Positions 7,518-16,764 of a stretch of 64,000 nucleotides of DNA are shown here, piece after piece; the stretch's first letter is position 1, and each line of letters begins with the position of its first letter. Origin of the DNA: Sulfurimonas sp. (GTDB taxonomy: Bacteria; Campylobacterota; Campylobacteria; Campylobacterales; Sulfurimonadaceae); NCBI RefSeq assembly GCF_023228785.1, contig NZ_JALOAN010000010.1:7561-71560 (forward strand), in the 5' to 3' direction. The translations under genes and the position numbers were made by a program. The notes under the pieces are model-generated. The model had not been told where the DNA came from and searched no databases. It saw only the letters and a list, made by a program, of their open reading frames with translations.

Positions 7518-10500
7518 TTAGTCTCCTTTGTCCGCACTAAGAGGAAGTTTTGTTAAGTTTTTAGGTTTTACTAGCCAAAAGTTTCTTACCTCTACTCTGT
7601 AGTTATCTAGTAAATCTTTAGCCTTAGCACTTTGAGTCTCAACAAGATAGTTCTTTAGCAATTTTTTAAGTAAATGCCTTGCATCTGCGCTCTCATCAGT
7701 ATCGATACGAATAGCCTCAACTAGCTCACGATTTACATTCTCAACAAAAGTATGGTCTTTGTCATAAACAAAGCTAATCCCACCAGTCATACCAGCTCCA
7801 AAGTTTATTCCAGTTCTGCCTAGAATAACTACGATACCACCCGTCATATACTCACAAGCATTATCCCCAGATCCTTCAACTATAGCCAAAGCTCCTGAGT
7901 TACGAACTGCAAATCTCTCTCCAACTGAGCCAGTTATATAGAGCTTTCCAGATGTAGCACCATAGAGACAAGTGTTTCCTCCTGCAGTAAAATCTTCGCC
8001 CTCATTTTTAGAAGTGATTATAATTTTACCGCCATGCATTCCTTTACCGATGTAGTCATTTGCCTCACCCTCTAAATACAAAGAGACTCCATGAATCAAA
8101 AATGCACCAAAAGCTTGACCAGCGATACCTTGTAATTTTATCTTGATAGTATCACTCTTAAGTCCCCCGTCTCCATAATATTGTGCTATCTCTCCTGAGA
8201 TTAGAGCACCAAAACTTCTATTGGTATTTCTTATCTCTCTTGTTAGGCGAATAGGATGTTCTGGGTGTTTTATAGCTACCATTGCTTCTTTTAAGAGATC
8301 TTTTTCAAAAGCATTATCATCAAAAGGAAAATTTGACTCTTGCTGATGAGTATTTATTCCCTCTTCTTGATGTAAGATGGAACTAAAGTCAAACTTTTTT
8401 GCAAAGTCATTGTCCATAACCTTAAGTAAATCAACACGACCTACCATCTCCTCCATAGTTTTATAACCAAGCTCAGCCATGATACTTCTAATATCTTCGG
8501 CTAAAAGTGTAAAGTAGTTGACAACTTGATCTACATGACCTTTGAAAAATTCCGCTCTAAGCTTTTCATTTTGAGTTGCAATTCCCACTGTACACTTGTT
8601 TACATGACAAATGCGAAGCATTTTACAGCCCACTATCGTTAAAACTCCAGTACCAAAAGCGTAAGATTCAGCACCTAAAAGTGCAGCTTTTACAACATCA
8701 AGACCAGATTTTAGTCCGCCATCTGCTTGAAGCTCAACAAGTGAGCGAAGATTGTTAGCTTTTAATGCGTTATGAGCTTCACTTAAACCTATCTCCCATG
8801 GATTTCCAGCAAACTTTATAGAGCTAAGTGGTGCAGCTCCTGTTCCACCATCTCCACCTGAGATGATAATTTTATCTGCATAAGATTTTGCAACACCTGC
8901 GGCAATTGTTCCAACTCCTATGGCTGAGACGAGCTTAACAGCAACTCTAGCCTTAGGATTTACTTGTTTTATATCAAAGATAAGTTGTGCTAAATCTTCT
9001 ATAGAATAGATATCATGATGTGGTGGTGGTGAAATGAGAGTAACACCAGGTACAGTATGACGAAGTTTCGCTATAAGAGGGGTTACTTTGTGACCAGGAA
9101 GCTGTCCACCTTCTCCAGGTTTTGCACCCTGAGCTACTTTTATCTGAATCTCCTGGGCACTTCTAAGATAAGCAGGAGTCACACCAAATCTACCAGATGC
9201 AACTTGTTTTATCTTAGAGTTTCTATCACTCTCAAACCTCACAGCATCTTCTCCACCCTCTCCAGAGTTTGACTGAGCGCCTATTTTATTCATAGCCATA
9301 GCAATGGTCTCATGTGCTTCTGGCGAAATAGAGCCTAAACTCATAGCAGCAGATGCAAATCTTTTAAAGATCTCCTCTTTTGGCTCAACCTCAGAGATAT
9401 CTATAGGTTTTCTATCAGATTTAAGCTCAAAAAAGTCACGAATAAACTTTAAGTCTCTTTTGTTTACTAAATCTCTTAGCTTGTTGTAGTCCTCTTTTTT
9501 ACCACTTTGTGCCACAGCATGAATAGCATGGATGACACTAGGTCCAAAGTCATGATGTTCTTGTCCATTATAAAACTTATAAAAACCACCAACATTTAGT
9601 GGAAAGATTGTATTAAATCCACCTTCTATGAAAGCTTCTTTGTGGTACTTTGAAATCCTTGCGTCTATATCATCATAACCTAGTCCACCAAGTTCTGAAT
9701 GCGAGCTTCTAAAGCACTCATCGACTATCTCATCATTTAGTCCTAAAATGTCAAAAAGCCCAGCATTACGATAAGAAGCAATAGTAGAGATCCCCATCTT
9801 AGAAATAATTTTTAAAAGTCCTCCATTTAAAGCACTATGAATAGACTTTAGTGCTTCAATACACTCCATATCAATAGCTTTTGAAGACTCTAGTTTATCT
9901 ATCACAATAGCAAAAAGAAGATTTGGATATATTGCACTCGCTCCATAGCCAATGAGCACAGCCGCACTATGGGCATCTATCACTTCACCTGTTATACAGA
10001 CTATAGAAGTGAGATGACGAACACGAGATTCAAGAAGTGCAAAGCTTAAGCGACCAACCACCATAGCCATAGGGATGATTTTATTATCTTTACTAAACTC
10101 ATAATCATCTAGTATGATTATCCTTGTTCCGTCTTCTTGTACGCTTGTGACTATCTTTTTTATAAGTACATCTAATGAGTCTTTTAAAGAACCTTGATAT
10201 GCAGTTGAAAATGTTTCATTTTGATAAAAAGCTTGATAACGAGGCGATTTTTTATCTCCAAAAGATTTTAAAACATCTAGTTTTTCACGAGTTATAATAG
10301 GCGAGATAGACTTTAAGCGATGTGCATGAGAAGGTATTTCATCTAAGATGTTATGAACCTCTCCAAAACCAGCGTTAAGGCTCATTACAACTCTCTCACG
10401 AATTGGGTCTATCGGAGGGTTTGTAACTTGAGCAAATTTTTGTTTAAAAAAGTCTGTAAAGTTTCTTTGTTTGTTTGAAAATGCAGCTAAAGGTGTGTCA

Positions 10501-11957
10501 TCTCCCATAGAACCAACCGCTTCTTTAGCATCAATTATCATAGGCTCTATAATCTGTTCAACTACCTCTTGAGTTACATTAAAATATCTTTGTCTTTTTA
10601 CAAGATCTTGCATCTCAAAGTCACACTTATTAGTGTACTGCACTTCTACATGCTCTTGAAGATAGATCATATGTTCATTTAACCACTTCATGTAAGGATT
10701 TGAACTCTTTAGGTAGTCATTTATTTGATCATTTTTTAAAAGCTTTCCAAATTTCAAGTCAAGCCCTATCATCTCACCAGATTGAAGACGACCTCTCTCT
10801 TTTATATTTTCTTGTGGTATATCTATAACACCATATTCACTTGCTATAAGAAAGTTATCATCTTTAGTTACTATATATTTTGCAGGACGAAGACCATTTC
10901 TATCTAAAGTACAGCCGATATAACGACCATCAGTTACACAAAAAGCAGCTGGGCCATCCCACGCTTCAAAAACTGTTGATTGATACTCATAAAAAGCACG
11001 AAGCTCTGGATCCATATGCGGAGCATTTTGCCAGGCCGATGGAATAACAGCACGAACGGCTTTAAAGAAGTCCATATCATTTGCTATTAGAAACTCAAAA
11101 AAATTATCAGCAGATGCACTATCAGATGAGTCTAATTGAAGTATTGGAAGTATTCTTTGTATCTCTTCATCGCTAAATACTTCACTATTTATGGATTCAG
11201 ACTTTATTTCAACATTTATACGATTACCCTCTACAGAGTTTATCTCTCCATTGTGCGCAACTGCACGAAATGGCTGAGCTAATCTCCACTCTGGTAGTGT
11301 GTTAGTTGAGAATCTTTGATGAAATAGTGAAAAAGAGATTTTAAAATTTTTATCTTGCAGGTCTTTATAGAACTCTTTTATATGCGTTGGCATAATAAGT
11401 CCTTTATAAGAGAGTACTTTTGAACTCATAGATGAGATATAAAACTCTTTTTGCTCTACTAAAGCGTGTTCTATCTCTTTTCTACTAAGATATAAAAGTG
11501 CCTCAAATCTTTTTGTAGCCATTATTGAATTTGGTGTTATAAAGAGGTGTACGATATTTGGCAGTGTTTTTAAAGCTTGATTTCCCAATGCTTTTGTATC
11601 TATAGGTACTTCACGGCTTAAGACTATTTTTAAGTCATTACTTGCACAGATTTTTGTAGCAAGATCTAAATGTTTTTTCTCTTTATAAAAGATAGATGCT
11701 ACTGCAAAAAGCTTTGGAAGTTCGACTCCACTTTTAGATGCTTCTTGTCTTAAAAATTCATCAGGCATTGAAAAAAGCAATCCACTACCATCCCCTGTTT
11801 TCCCATCAGCCGCAACTGCTCCACGGTGCATCATTCTCTCTAGTGCTGTGATTGCATCATTTAAAACCTTATGAGATGCTATATTTTTTATGTTTGCAAT
11901 AAGACCAAAACCACAGTTGTCTTTAAATGATCTTAGTAAATCATAGTGTTTTGCCAT
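7518..11957 (-). CDS. gltB: Glutamate synthase large subunit
   Basis: Catalytic alpha subunit of GOGAT. The N-terminal class II glutamine amidotransferase domain begins at the nucleophile in DNCGFGLIA (Cys about residue 16), so a short propeptide is expected to be removed. The central and FMN-binding synthase domains follow, with SNSGEGGED and ISGGDGGTGAAP. The 3Fe-4S motif CKMLRICHVNKC (C-X5-C-X4-C) is intact, and the C-terminal beta-helix domain has the GXGXG repeats (IAGQAFGAF, GGKIIIT, MTGGIVVILG). 1479 residues matches the family. The ATG is preceded by AAGGAG. It is transcribed from the divergent intergenic region shared with recO. Confidence 0.97.
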   Translation of the reverse strand: MAKHYDLLRSFKDNCGFGLIANIKNIASHKVLNDAITALERMMHRGAVAADGKTGDGSGLLFSMPDEFLRQEASKSGVELPKLFAVASIFYKEKKHLDLATKICASNDLKIVLSREVPIDTKALGNQALKTLPNIVHLFITPNSIMATKRFEALLYLSRKEIEHALVEQKEFYISSMSSKVLSYKGLIMPTHIKEFYKDLQDKNFKISFSLFHQRFSTNTLPEWRLAQPFRAVAHNGEINSVEGNRINVEIKSESINSEVFSDEEIQRILPILQLDSSDSASADNFFEFLIANDMDFFKAVRAVIPSAWQNAPHMDPELRAFYEYQSTVFEAWDGPAAFCVTDGRYIGCTLDRNGLRPAKYIVTKDDNFLIASEYGVIDIPQENIKERGRLQSGEMIGLDLKFGKLLKNDQINDYLKSSNPYMKWLNEHMIYLQEHVEVQYTNKCDFEMQDLVKRQRYFNVTQEVVEQIIEPMIIDAKEAVGSMGDDTPLAAFSNKQRNFTDFFKQKFAQVTNPPIDPIRERVVMSLNAGFGEVHNILDEIPSHAHRLKSISPIITREKLDVLKSFGDKKSPRYQAFYQNETFSTAYQGSLKDSLDVLIKKIVTSVQEDGTRIIILDDYEFSKDNKIIPMAMVVGRLSFALLESRVRHLTSIVCITGEVIDAHSAAVLIGYGASAIYPNLLFAIVIDKLESSKAIDMECIEALKSIHSALNGGLLKIISKMGISTIASYRNAGLFDILGLNDEIVDECFRSSHSELGGLGYDDIDARISKYHKEAFIEGGFNTIFPLNVGGFYKFYNGQEHHDFGPSVIHAIHAVAQSGKKEDYNKLRDLVNKRDLKFIRDFFELKSDRKPIDISEVEPKEEIFKRFASAAMSLGSISPEAHETIAMAMNKIGAQSNSGEGGEDAVRFESDRNSKIKQVASGRFGVTPAYLRSAQEIQIKVAQGAKPGEGGQLPGHKVTPLIAKLRHTVPGVTLISPPPHHDIYSIEDLAQLIFDIKQVNPKARVAVKLVSAIGVGTIAAGVAKSYADKIIISGGDGGTGAAPLSSIKFAGNPWEIGLSEAHNALKANNLRSLVELQADGGLKSGLDVVKAALLGAESYAFGTGVLTIVGCKMLRICHVNKCTVGIATQNEKLRAEFFKGHVDQVVNYFTLLAEDIRSIMAELGYKTMEEMVGRVDLLKVMDNDFAKKFDFSSILHQEEGINTHQQESNFPFDDNAFEKDLLKEAMVAIKHPEHPIRLTREIRNTNRSFGALISGEIAQYYGDGGLKSDTIKIKLQGIAGQAFGAFLIHGVSLYLEGEANDYIGKGMHGGKIIITSKNEGEDFTAGGNTCLYGATSGKLYITGSVGERFAVRNSGALAIVEGSGDNACEYMTGGIVVILGRTGINFGAGMTGGISFVYDKDHTFVENVNRELVEAIRIDTDESADARHLLKKLLKNYLVETQSAKAKDLLDNYRVEVRNFWLVKPKNLTKLPLSADKGD

Positions 11958-12047
11958 ATTTTCTCCTTTTTTTTAACATTCTTACAAATATTTGATTTTT
12001 TTAACCTCTTTTTAAACATACTTAGTATATTTAGAGATAAGCAGTGC

Positions 12048-12053
12048 ATTATA
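12048..12053 (-). promoter_or_regulatory. -10 box for gltBD
   Basis: Perfect TATAAT on the minus strand, about 90 bases upstream of gltB ATG. Its position divergent from the recO -10 leaves only about 20 bases between the two boxes, so a regulator bound between them could affect both directions. Confidence 0.55.
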
Positions 12054-12074
12054 CTATTTAAAGTTTTAAAAAAG

Positions 12075-12080
12075 TATAAT
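12075..12080 (+). promoter_or_regulatory. -10 box for recO
   Basis: Perfect TATAAT on the plus strand, 52 bases upstream of the recO ATG, in an A/T-periodic stretch. No convincing -35. Confidence 0.5.
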
Positions 12081-12132
12081 AGACTTAAAATTTTATTAGT
12101 AAATTAAAAAATTGTGTAAATAAGAAGCAAAA

Positions 12133-12753
12133 ATGCAAGGTTATATCATAAAACTTAACAAGGTTAAGGACGAAGACTTAATAGTTACCATAATAACAAA
12201 GGGTAGCTTAGATACGCTTTACAGGTTTTATGGAGCAAGACATGGAGTTATAAATCTTGGTTTTAAGATAGATTATGAGAGAGAAGATAGTGCAAAGTCA
12301 ACTATCTCAAGACTAAAAGATGTCATCCATATAGGTTTTACTTGGATCAATAACTATAAGCTCTTAAAGCTATGGCAAGACTTTATAGCACTCTTTTATA
12401 AGCATCTTCAAGATGCACAGGAGTTGGATAATTTTTACTTTGAGCTAATAGATAAAGCATCAAAAAAGTGGAGTGAACAAAACCCTAAGAGAGTAGCTGT
12501 AGAGTCTTATGTTAAGCTACTAGAACATGAAGGAAGACTTCACTCAGATCTTGTTTGTTTTTTATGTTCTACCAAGATAAAAGATGATGAAATATCGCTC
12601 ATTCGAGCATATCTGCCAACTCATAGATCTTGTTCTCACACTCTTGGTATTAGTAAAAAAGGGCTTATTGAGCTATTTGAGGCAAAGTCTTCTATCTTTT
12701 TAAGTGATAAAGAGATAGATAGACTATGGATAGTTTTACTTGAAGGGCTTTAA
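12133..12753 (+). CDS. recO: DNA repair protein RecO
   Basis: RecO helps load RecA on SSB-coated single-stranded DNA in the RecFOR/RecOR pathway. The protein starts MQGYIIKLNKVKDEDLIVTI, the OB-fold beginning typical of the short RecO of Campylobacterota. A helical middle follows, then a degenerate Cys pair region (CFLC about residue 142, and SC near 167) where other RecO proteins bind zinc. 206 residues is short compared with about 240 for E. coli, but usual for this phylum. The ATG has only a weak ribosome site. The gene converges on a methyltransferase gene with a 4-base overlap of the stops. Confidence 0.82.
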   Translation: MQGYIIKLNKVKDEDLIVTIITKGSLDTLYRFYGARHGVINLGFKIDYEREDSAKSTISRLKDVIHIGFTWINNYKLLKLWQDFIALFYKHLQDAQELDNFYFELIDKASKKWSEQNPKRVAVESYVKLLEHEGRLHSDLVCFLCSTKIKDDEISLIRAYLPTHRSCSHTLGISKKGLIELFEAKSSIFLSDKEIDRLWIVLLEGL

Positions 12754-13304
12754 GATTTTTTAGCAACTATAGATGCTATTTTTACTCTCTCGCCATTTGG
12801 ATTTACATCTATACGCTCTTCATAGTAGATAACATCAAGAGCTATAAAGGAGTGAAGTAACTCATTTTTGCGTAAAAGATAGTCAAGATTCATAGTTGGA
12901 ATCTTAAAATCTCCATGGGCAAGTAAATATGTCTCAAATATGATTACTCCACCTTTTTTTAACCCATCTTTCATTTGAGAGACTATACGTCTATTTAGAT
13001 AGTTCACATTTACGATCAGATCATACTTATTTGGCGTGATATTATACTTATCCAAATCAGCTTCTATTTTATTTATAGTAGGTCGCTTAGCTATCTTATC
13101 TAGTGCTACGTTTGAGATATCTACTGCATCTACTTCAAAGCCTTTTTGAGCTAAAAAGTTAGTATTTCTACCAGTTCCGCAAGCGACATCAAGCGCAATG
13201 CCAACATTTGCATGGCTTACATATTCCTCTAATATAAGAGAGACATTTTCTTGTGCTTCCTTTTGTGAATATTTTTCATTCCATCTTTTTTTATCTTCTA
13301 ACAT
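12750..13304 (-). CDS. Class I SAM-dependent methyltransferase (TehB-like)
   Basis: Small Rossmann methyltransferase. Motif I is clear (IALDVACGTGRNTNFLAQKG), followed by VDAVDISNVAL (the acidic residue that binds the SAM ribose) and DLIVNVNYLNR, where the catalytic loop would be. 184 residues, close to TehB/UbiE-like stand-alone enzymes. Substrate cannot be inferred. It follows the GGDEF-EAL gene by only 3 bases and so is probably read with it. Confidence 0.8.
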   Translation of the reverse strand: MLEDKKRWNEKYSQKEAQENVSLILEEYVSHANVGIALDVACGTGRNTNFLAQKGFEVDAVDISNVALDKIAKRPTINKIEADLDKYNITPNKYDLIVNVNYLNRRIVSQMKDGLKKGGVIIFETYLLAHGDFKIPTMNLDYLLRKNELLHSFIALDVIYYEERIDVNPNGERVKIASIVAKKS

Positions 13305-13307
13305 AAT

Positions 13308-15584
13308 TTATCCTTTTCTTAAAAATTTTATCAAATCCTCTCTAGAGAGTGGTTTTGAATAGTAGTAACCTTGAAATATATCACAATTACTTCTCTTGAG
13401 CTCATCTATTTGCTCAATGCTTTCAACTCCCTCAGCTAAGGTTTTCATGTGAAAATTTTTCCCTATGTTTATTATACTATCTACTAGGTTTTTTTCACTT
13501 TCATCATACAAGATCTTATCAATAAAGCTTTTATCTATCTTTAACTCATCAATAGGTAACTCTCTTAAAATACTAAGAGATGAGTAACCAGTTCCAAAGT
13601 CATCTAAAGATATCTTTATATCATGTTCTTGTATATCGTACAAAATAGGCAAAACATCATCCAGACTCTCTATAGACAAAGACTCTGTAATCTCAAGCGT
13701 CAGAGAGCTTCTATTGAAGTTCTCTAGCGCTATTGCTTTTAGTAAATTTGGTAAAAAATCAGCTTCCATTAGTTGAACAACTGAGATATTTATAGAGAGA
13801 TTAAAAGTGAGGCTTAACTCTTCTTGAACCATTTTTATCTCTCTTAGAGAAGTTTGTATGATAAACTCTCCAAGCTCTTTCATAAGCCCACTCTCTTCAG
13901 CTACATATATAAACTTATCAGGAGCGACAAACCCTAACTTTTTGTTTTGCCATCTAACAAGAGCTTCAACACCATAAAGTGTCTCATCGGAGTTTATCTG
14001 TGGCTGATAAGCCATCCAAAGCTCACGAGCTTCTATAGCGCCTCTTAGTTCATGTTCTACCTCTGTTCTAAAAGCATTTAGTGATCGCATCTCTTCCGAG
14101 AAGAATGAGTATGAATTTTTAATTTTTTTAGCTTGATACATCGCAGTATCAGCAAGGCTTAAAAGCTCTTCTATGTTTTTTGCATCTTTTGGACATTCAG
14201 CAATTCCTATACTAACCCCTATCCTAAAATCTCTCTTTCCTATATGATAGACCTTAGATATATAGTTTATAAGATCTTGAATTTTTAACTCTATCTCTTT
14301 CCTATTAATATTGTTAGCAAAAACTATAAACTCATCACCACCCTGTCTTATAATCATTTCATCTTTAGTAAAAAACATATTTAGTCTATTTGCAACTTCG
14401 ATTAAGATATCATCTCCGGCAATATGTCCAAACTTATCATTTATATTTTTAAAATTATCCAGATCTAGATATAGAACAAAGTACTTATTGTTATATAACT
14501 TTCTATAGTTTTGTATGTTTTCATACATATAAATTCTATTTGGTAAATTTGTTAAAGTGTCGTGTTGAACCTGACGAATAAGCTCTAAATCTTTTCTCTT
14601 CTCAGATACAGCTACACTTTTAAAGAGAATAAAAAATATTATAAAAGTCAAAATAAACATCGTTATGTAGAGGATTACTTCTCTAGAAAACTCCTCTTTT
14701 ATCTCTTGTACACTTCCTCCAACAGATATCCAAAGCTTGTATTTTTTAACATAATTCAAACCTACTATATTATCGCCTATCTGATCACTATTTATAAAAA
14801 GACTAATTGTTTTTGGTCTCTTTCTTAACTCTTTTATGGAGTATTTGTACTTTGAGTAAAAGATCTCTTTAACATGAGAGAGTAACTCTTTTTTTATAGG
14901 TTTTTCATATAGATCTATCTGAGAAGAGTTTTGTTGGCTATAGTATAGTTTATATAAATTGCCTTTATCATCTAGATCTTTTAAGATGACTACTATTTTA
15001 TTTTTTGAAAGTTCAAATGCATCAAGATAGTTACTGTTTTTAGAATTTTTTATACCAGCTATTACAACACCTAAGATATTCCCATCATCATCTCGTATAG
15101 CCTTCCTAAGTGGAATAATCCACTCATTAATAGCATCAAAATAGTATGTTCTTGAAACTACCATATGATCAGAGCTAAGAGATCTTTTAAAATCATAACT
15201 AGTTTTATCATTAGTCATAAGATTTATATCTTTTTTTTCTACGTTTGAGCTAGATACTAGAACTTGACCATTCTTATCAGCTAAACCAAGAGTAACTAGG
15301 GAAGGATTGTGTTTTAGTATAAGACTAAACAGTTCTTCTGTTTTGGCTTTAGAACTACTTTTGCACTCTTTAAAGATGCTCTCTCCAACAACACTTAAGA
15401 GCATATCTTTTTGCATAAAATCTGCTTCTATTGATTGTGCCACTATTTGAGTGTAGTACTCTACTTGGGTAGTGTACCTCTCTTTTATCCCTTTATAATT
15501 AAAATAAAGAAGAGTTACTAAAAACAGTGTAGCAACGATTGACAATAAATAAAATATCTTCCATATATTGTTTTTTAGTATCAT
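13308..15584 (-). CDS. Membrane-anchored GGDEF-EAL protein with extracytoplasmic sensor
   Basis: Dual c-di-GMP protein. Order: N-terminal transmembrane helix (about residues 10-28), a ~270-residue extracytoplasmic region shaped like a dCache sensor, a second helix (about 302-322), a GGDEF domain with intact RQGGDEF (about 414), and an EAL domain with intact GVEALVRW (about 540) and DDFGTGYSS (about 660). Both catalytic signatures look intact, so it may synthesise and degrade c-di-GMP depending on ligand. It begins 45 bases after the nspC stop, so it may be read with the polyamine genes; a TATTAT box in the gap could also give it its own promoter. This arrangement recalls MbaA, the Vibrio norspermidine-responsive GGDEF-EAL protein, but that link is inference. 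Confidence 0.9.
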   Translation of the reverse strand: MILKNNIWKIFYLLSIVATLFLVTLLYFNYKGIKERYTTQVEYYTQIVAQSIEADFMQKDMLLSVVGESIFKECKSSSKAKTEELFSLILKHNPSLVTLGLADKNGQVLVSSSNVEKKDINLMTNDKTSYDFKRSLSSDHMVVSRTYYFDAINEWIIPLRKAIRDDDGNILGVVIAGIKNSKNSNYLDAFELSKNKIVVILKDLDDKGNLYKLYYSQQNSSQIDLYEKPIKKELLSHVKEIFYSKYKYSIKELRKRPKTISLFINSDQIGDNIVGLNYVKKYKLWISVGGSVQEIKEEFSREVILYITMFILTFIIFFILFKSVAVSEKRKDLELIRQVQHDTLTNLPNRIYMYENIQNYRKLYNNKYFVLYLDLDNFKNINDKFGHIAGDDILIEVANRLNMFFTKDEMIIRQGGDEFIVFANNINRKEIELKIQDLINYISKVYHIGKRDFRIGVSIGIAECPKDAKNIEELLSLADTAMYQAKKIKNSYSFFSEEMRSLNAFRTEVEHELRGAIEARELWMAYQPQINSDETLYGVEALVRWQNKKLGFVAPDKFIYVAEESGLMKELGEFIIQTSLREIKMVQEELSLTFNLSINISVVQLMEADFLPNLLKAIALENFNRSSLTLEITESLSIESLDDVLPILYDIQEHDIKISLDDFGTGYSSLSILRELPIDELKIDKSFIDKILYDESEKNLVDSIINIGKNFHMKTLAEGVESIEQIDELKRSNCDIFQGYYYSKPLSREDLIKFLRKG

Positions 15585-15629
15585 TCAACTATCATACCAA
15601 AAATCCGCTCTATATAATATTTTTTTATA

Positions 15630-16760
15630 CTATGAGAGTCTGTTCTTGTAATTTTCATAACCAAAATCTTTTACGATCTCTATCTTGCCATCTCTTCTTT
15701 TAAGAGCTAAAGATGGGAGTTTAATGCCATTAAATGTTGTACTTTTGACAAACGTATAGTGGATCTGATCTTCAAATATAACCCTATCTCCAACTTCAAG
15801 CGCTTTATCAAATGAGTAATCACCCATAATGTCACCTGCTAAACAAGTATTTCCTGCAAGTCTATAAGTTAACTCTTTTTTCTCTGCCTCAGCTGCACCT
15901 CTAACTTCAGCACGATAAGGCATAGCCATAGTATCTGGCATATGAGCCTCAGCAGAAGCATCTAGTATTGCTATTTTCATACCATTGTCAACCACATCTA
16001 AAACACTGCTTATTAGATATCCACACTCCCAACCAACGGCTTCACCAGGTTCAAGATATACTTCTACGCTGTATTTTTCTCTAAAATCTTTGATGATTTT
16101 TATAAGCTTCTCAACATCATAACCCTCTTTAGTTATGTGATGTCCTCCGCCAAAGTTGATGTATTTTAAACCTTTAAAGTACTTAGAAAACTTACTCTCA
16201 AAAGCTTTTAAAACACCCTCTAGTGCATCTACATTTTGTTCACAAAGAGCGTGAAAGTTTAGTCCATCTACATATTTTAAGACTCTCTCATCAAAGTTTG
16301 CTTTAGTTGTGCCTAAGCGGCTGTAGATCCCACAAGGGTTGTAGATCTCTTTTGGAGACTGCGAATACTCCGGGTTTATTCTAAGTGAGATCTCTATCTT
16401 AGGATTTACTTCTTTTACTCTTTTTGCATACTTAAAGAGTTGGTTTACAGAGTTAAAGACTATGTGATCTGAGATGGTAGCTATCTCATCTATCTCTTCA
16501 TCTTTAAATGCTGGTGAGTAGGTGTGAACTTCTTTGCCAAACTCCTCGTAAGCTAGTTTTGCCTCATGAAGTCCACTAGCTGTACATCCGTGAAGATATC
16601 TCTTAACCTGCTCAAAAGTGCTCCACATTGCAAAACCTTTAAGAGCTAAAATAACCTTAGCTCCACTTCTTTTTTGCACATCATCTAAGATAAGAAGATT
16701 CCTCTCTAAAAGCTCTTCTTCACAGACATAACATGGAGTTGGGATATCTTCTATCTTCAT
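15630..16760 (-). CDS. nspC: Carboxynorspermidine/carboxyspermidine decarboxylase
   Basis: PLP enzyme of the alanine-racemase fold that decarboxylates carboxy(nor)spermidine to (nor)spermidine. Seen are the PLP-lysine strand VILALKGFAMW near the N-terminus, NFGGGHHITKEGYD, the phosphate-side LEPGEAVGWECG and the C-terminal catalytic-Cys region GNTCLAGDIMGDY. 376 residues is normal. The gene starts 4 bases after the dehydrogenase gene and forms the standard two-gene pathway. In Campylobacterota this route usually makes spermidine from putrescine; whether norspermidine is made depends on diaminopropane supply, which is not visible. Confidence 0.93.
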   Translation of the reverse strand: MKIEDIPTPCYVCEEELLERNLLILDDVQKRSGAKVILALKGFAMWSTFEQVKRYLHGCTASGLHEAKLAYEEFGKEVHTYSPAFKDEEIDEIATISDHIVFNSVNQLFKYAKRVKEVNPKIEISLRINPEYSQSPKEIYNPCGIYSRLGTTKANFDERVLKYVDGLNFHALCEQNVDALEGVLKAFESKFSKYFKGLKYINFGGGHHITKEGYDVEKLIKIIKDFREKYSVEVYLEPGEAVGWECGYLISSVLDVVDNGMKIAILDASAEAHMPDTMAMPYRAEVRGAAEAEKKELTYRLAGNTCLAGDIMGDYSFDKALEVGDRVIFEDQIHYTFVKSTTFNGIKLPSLALKRRDGKIEIVKDFGYENYKNRLS

Positions 16761-16764
16761 CTTT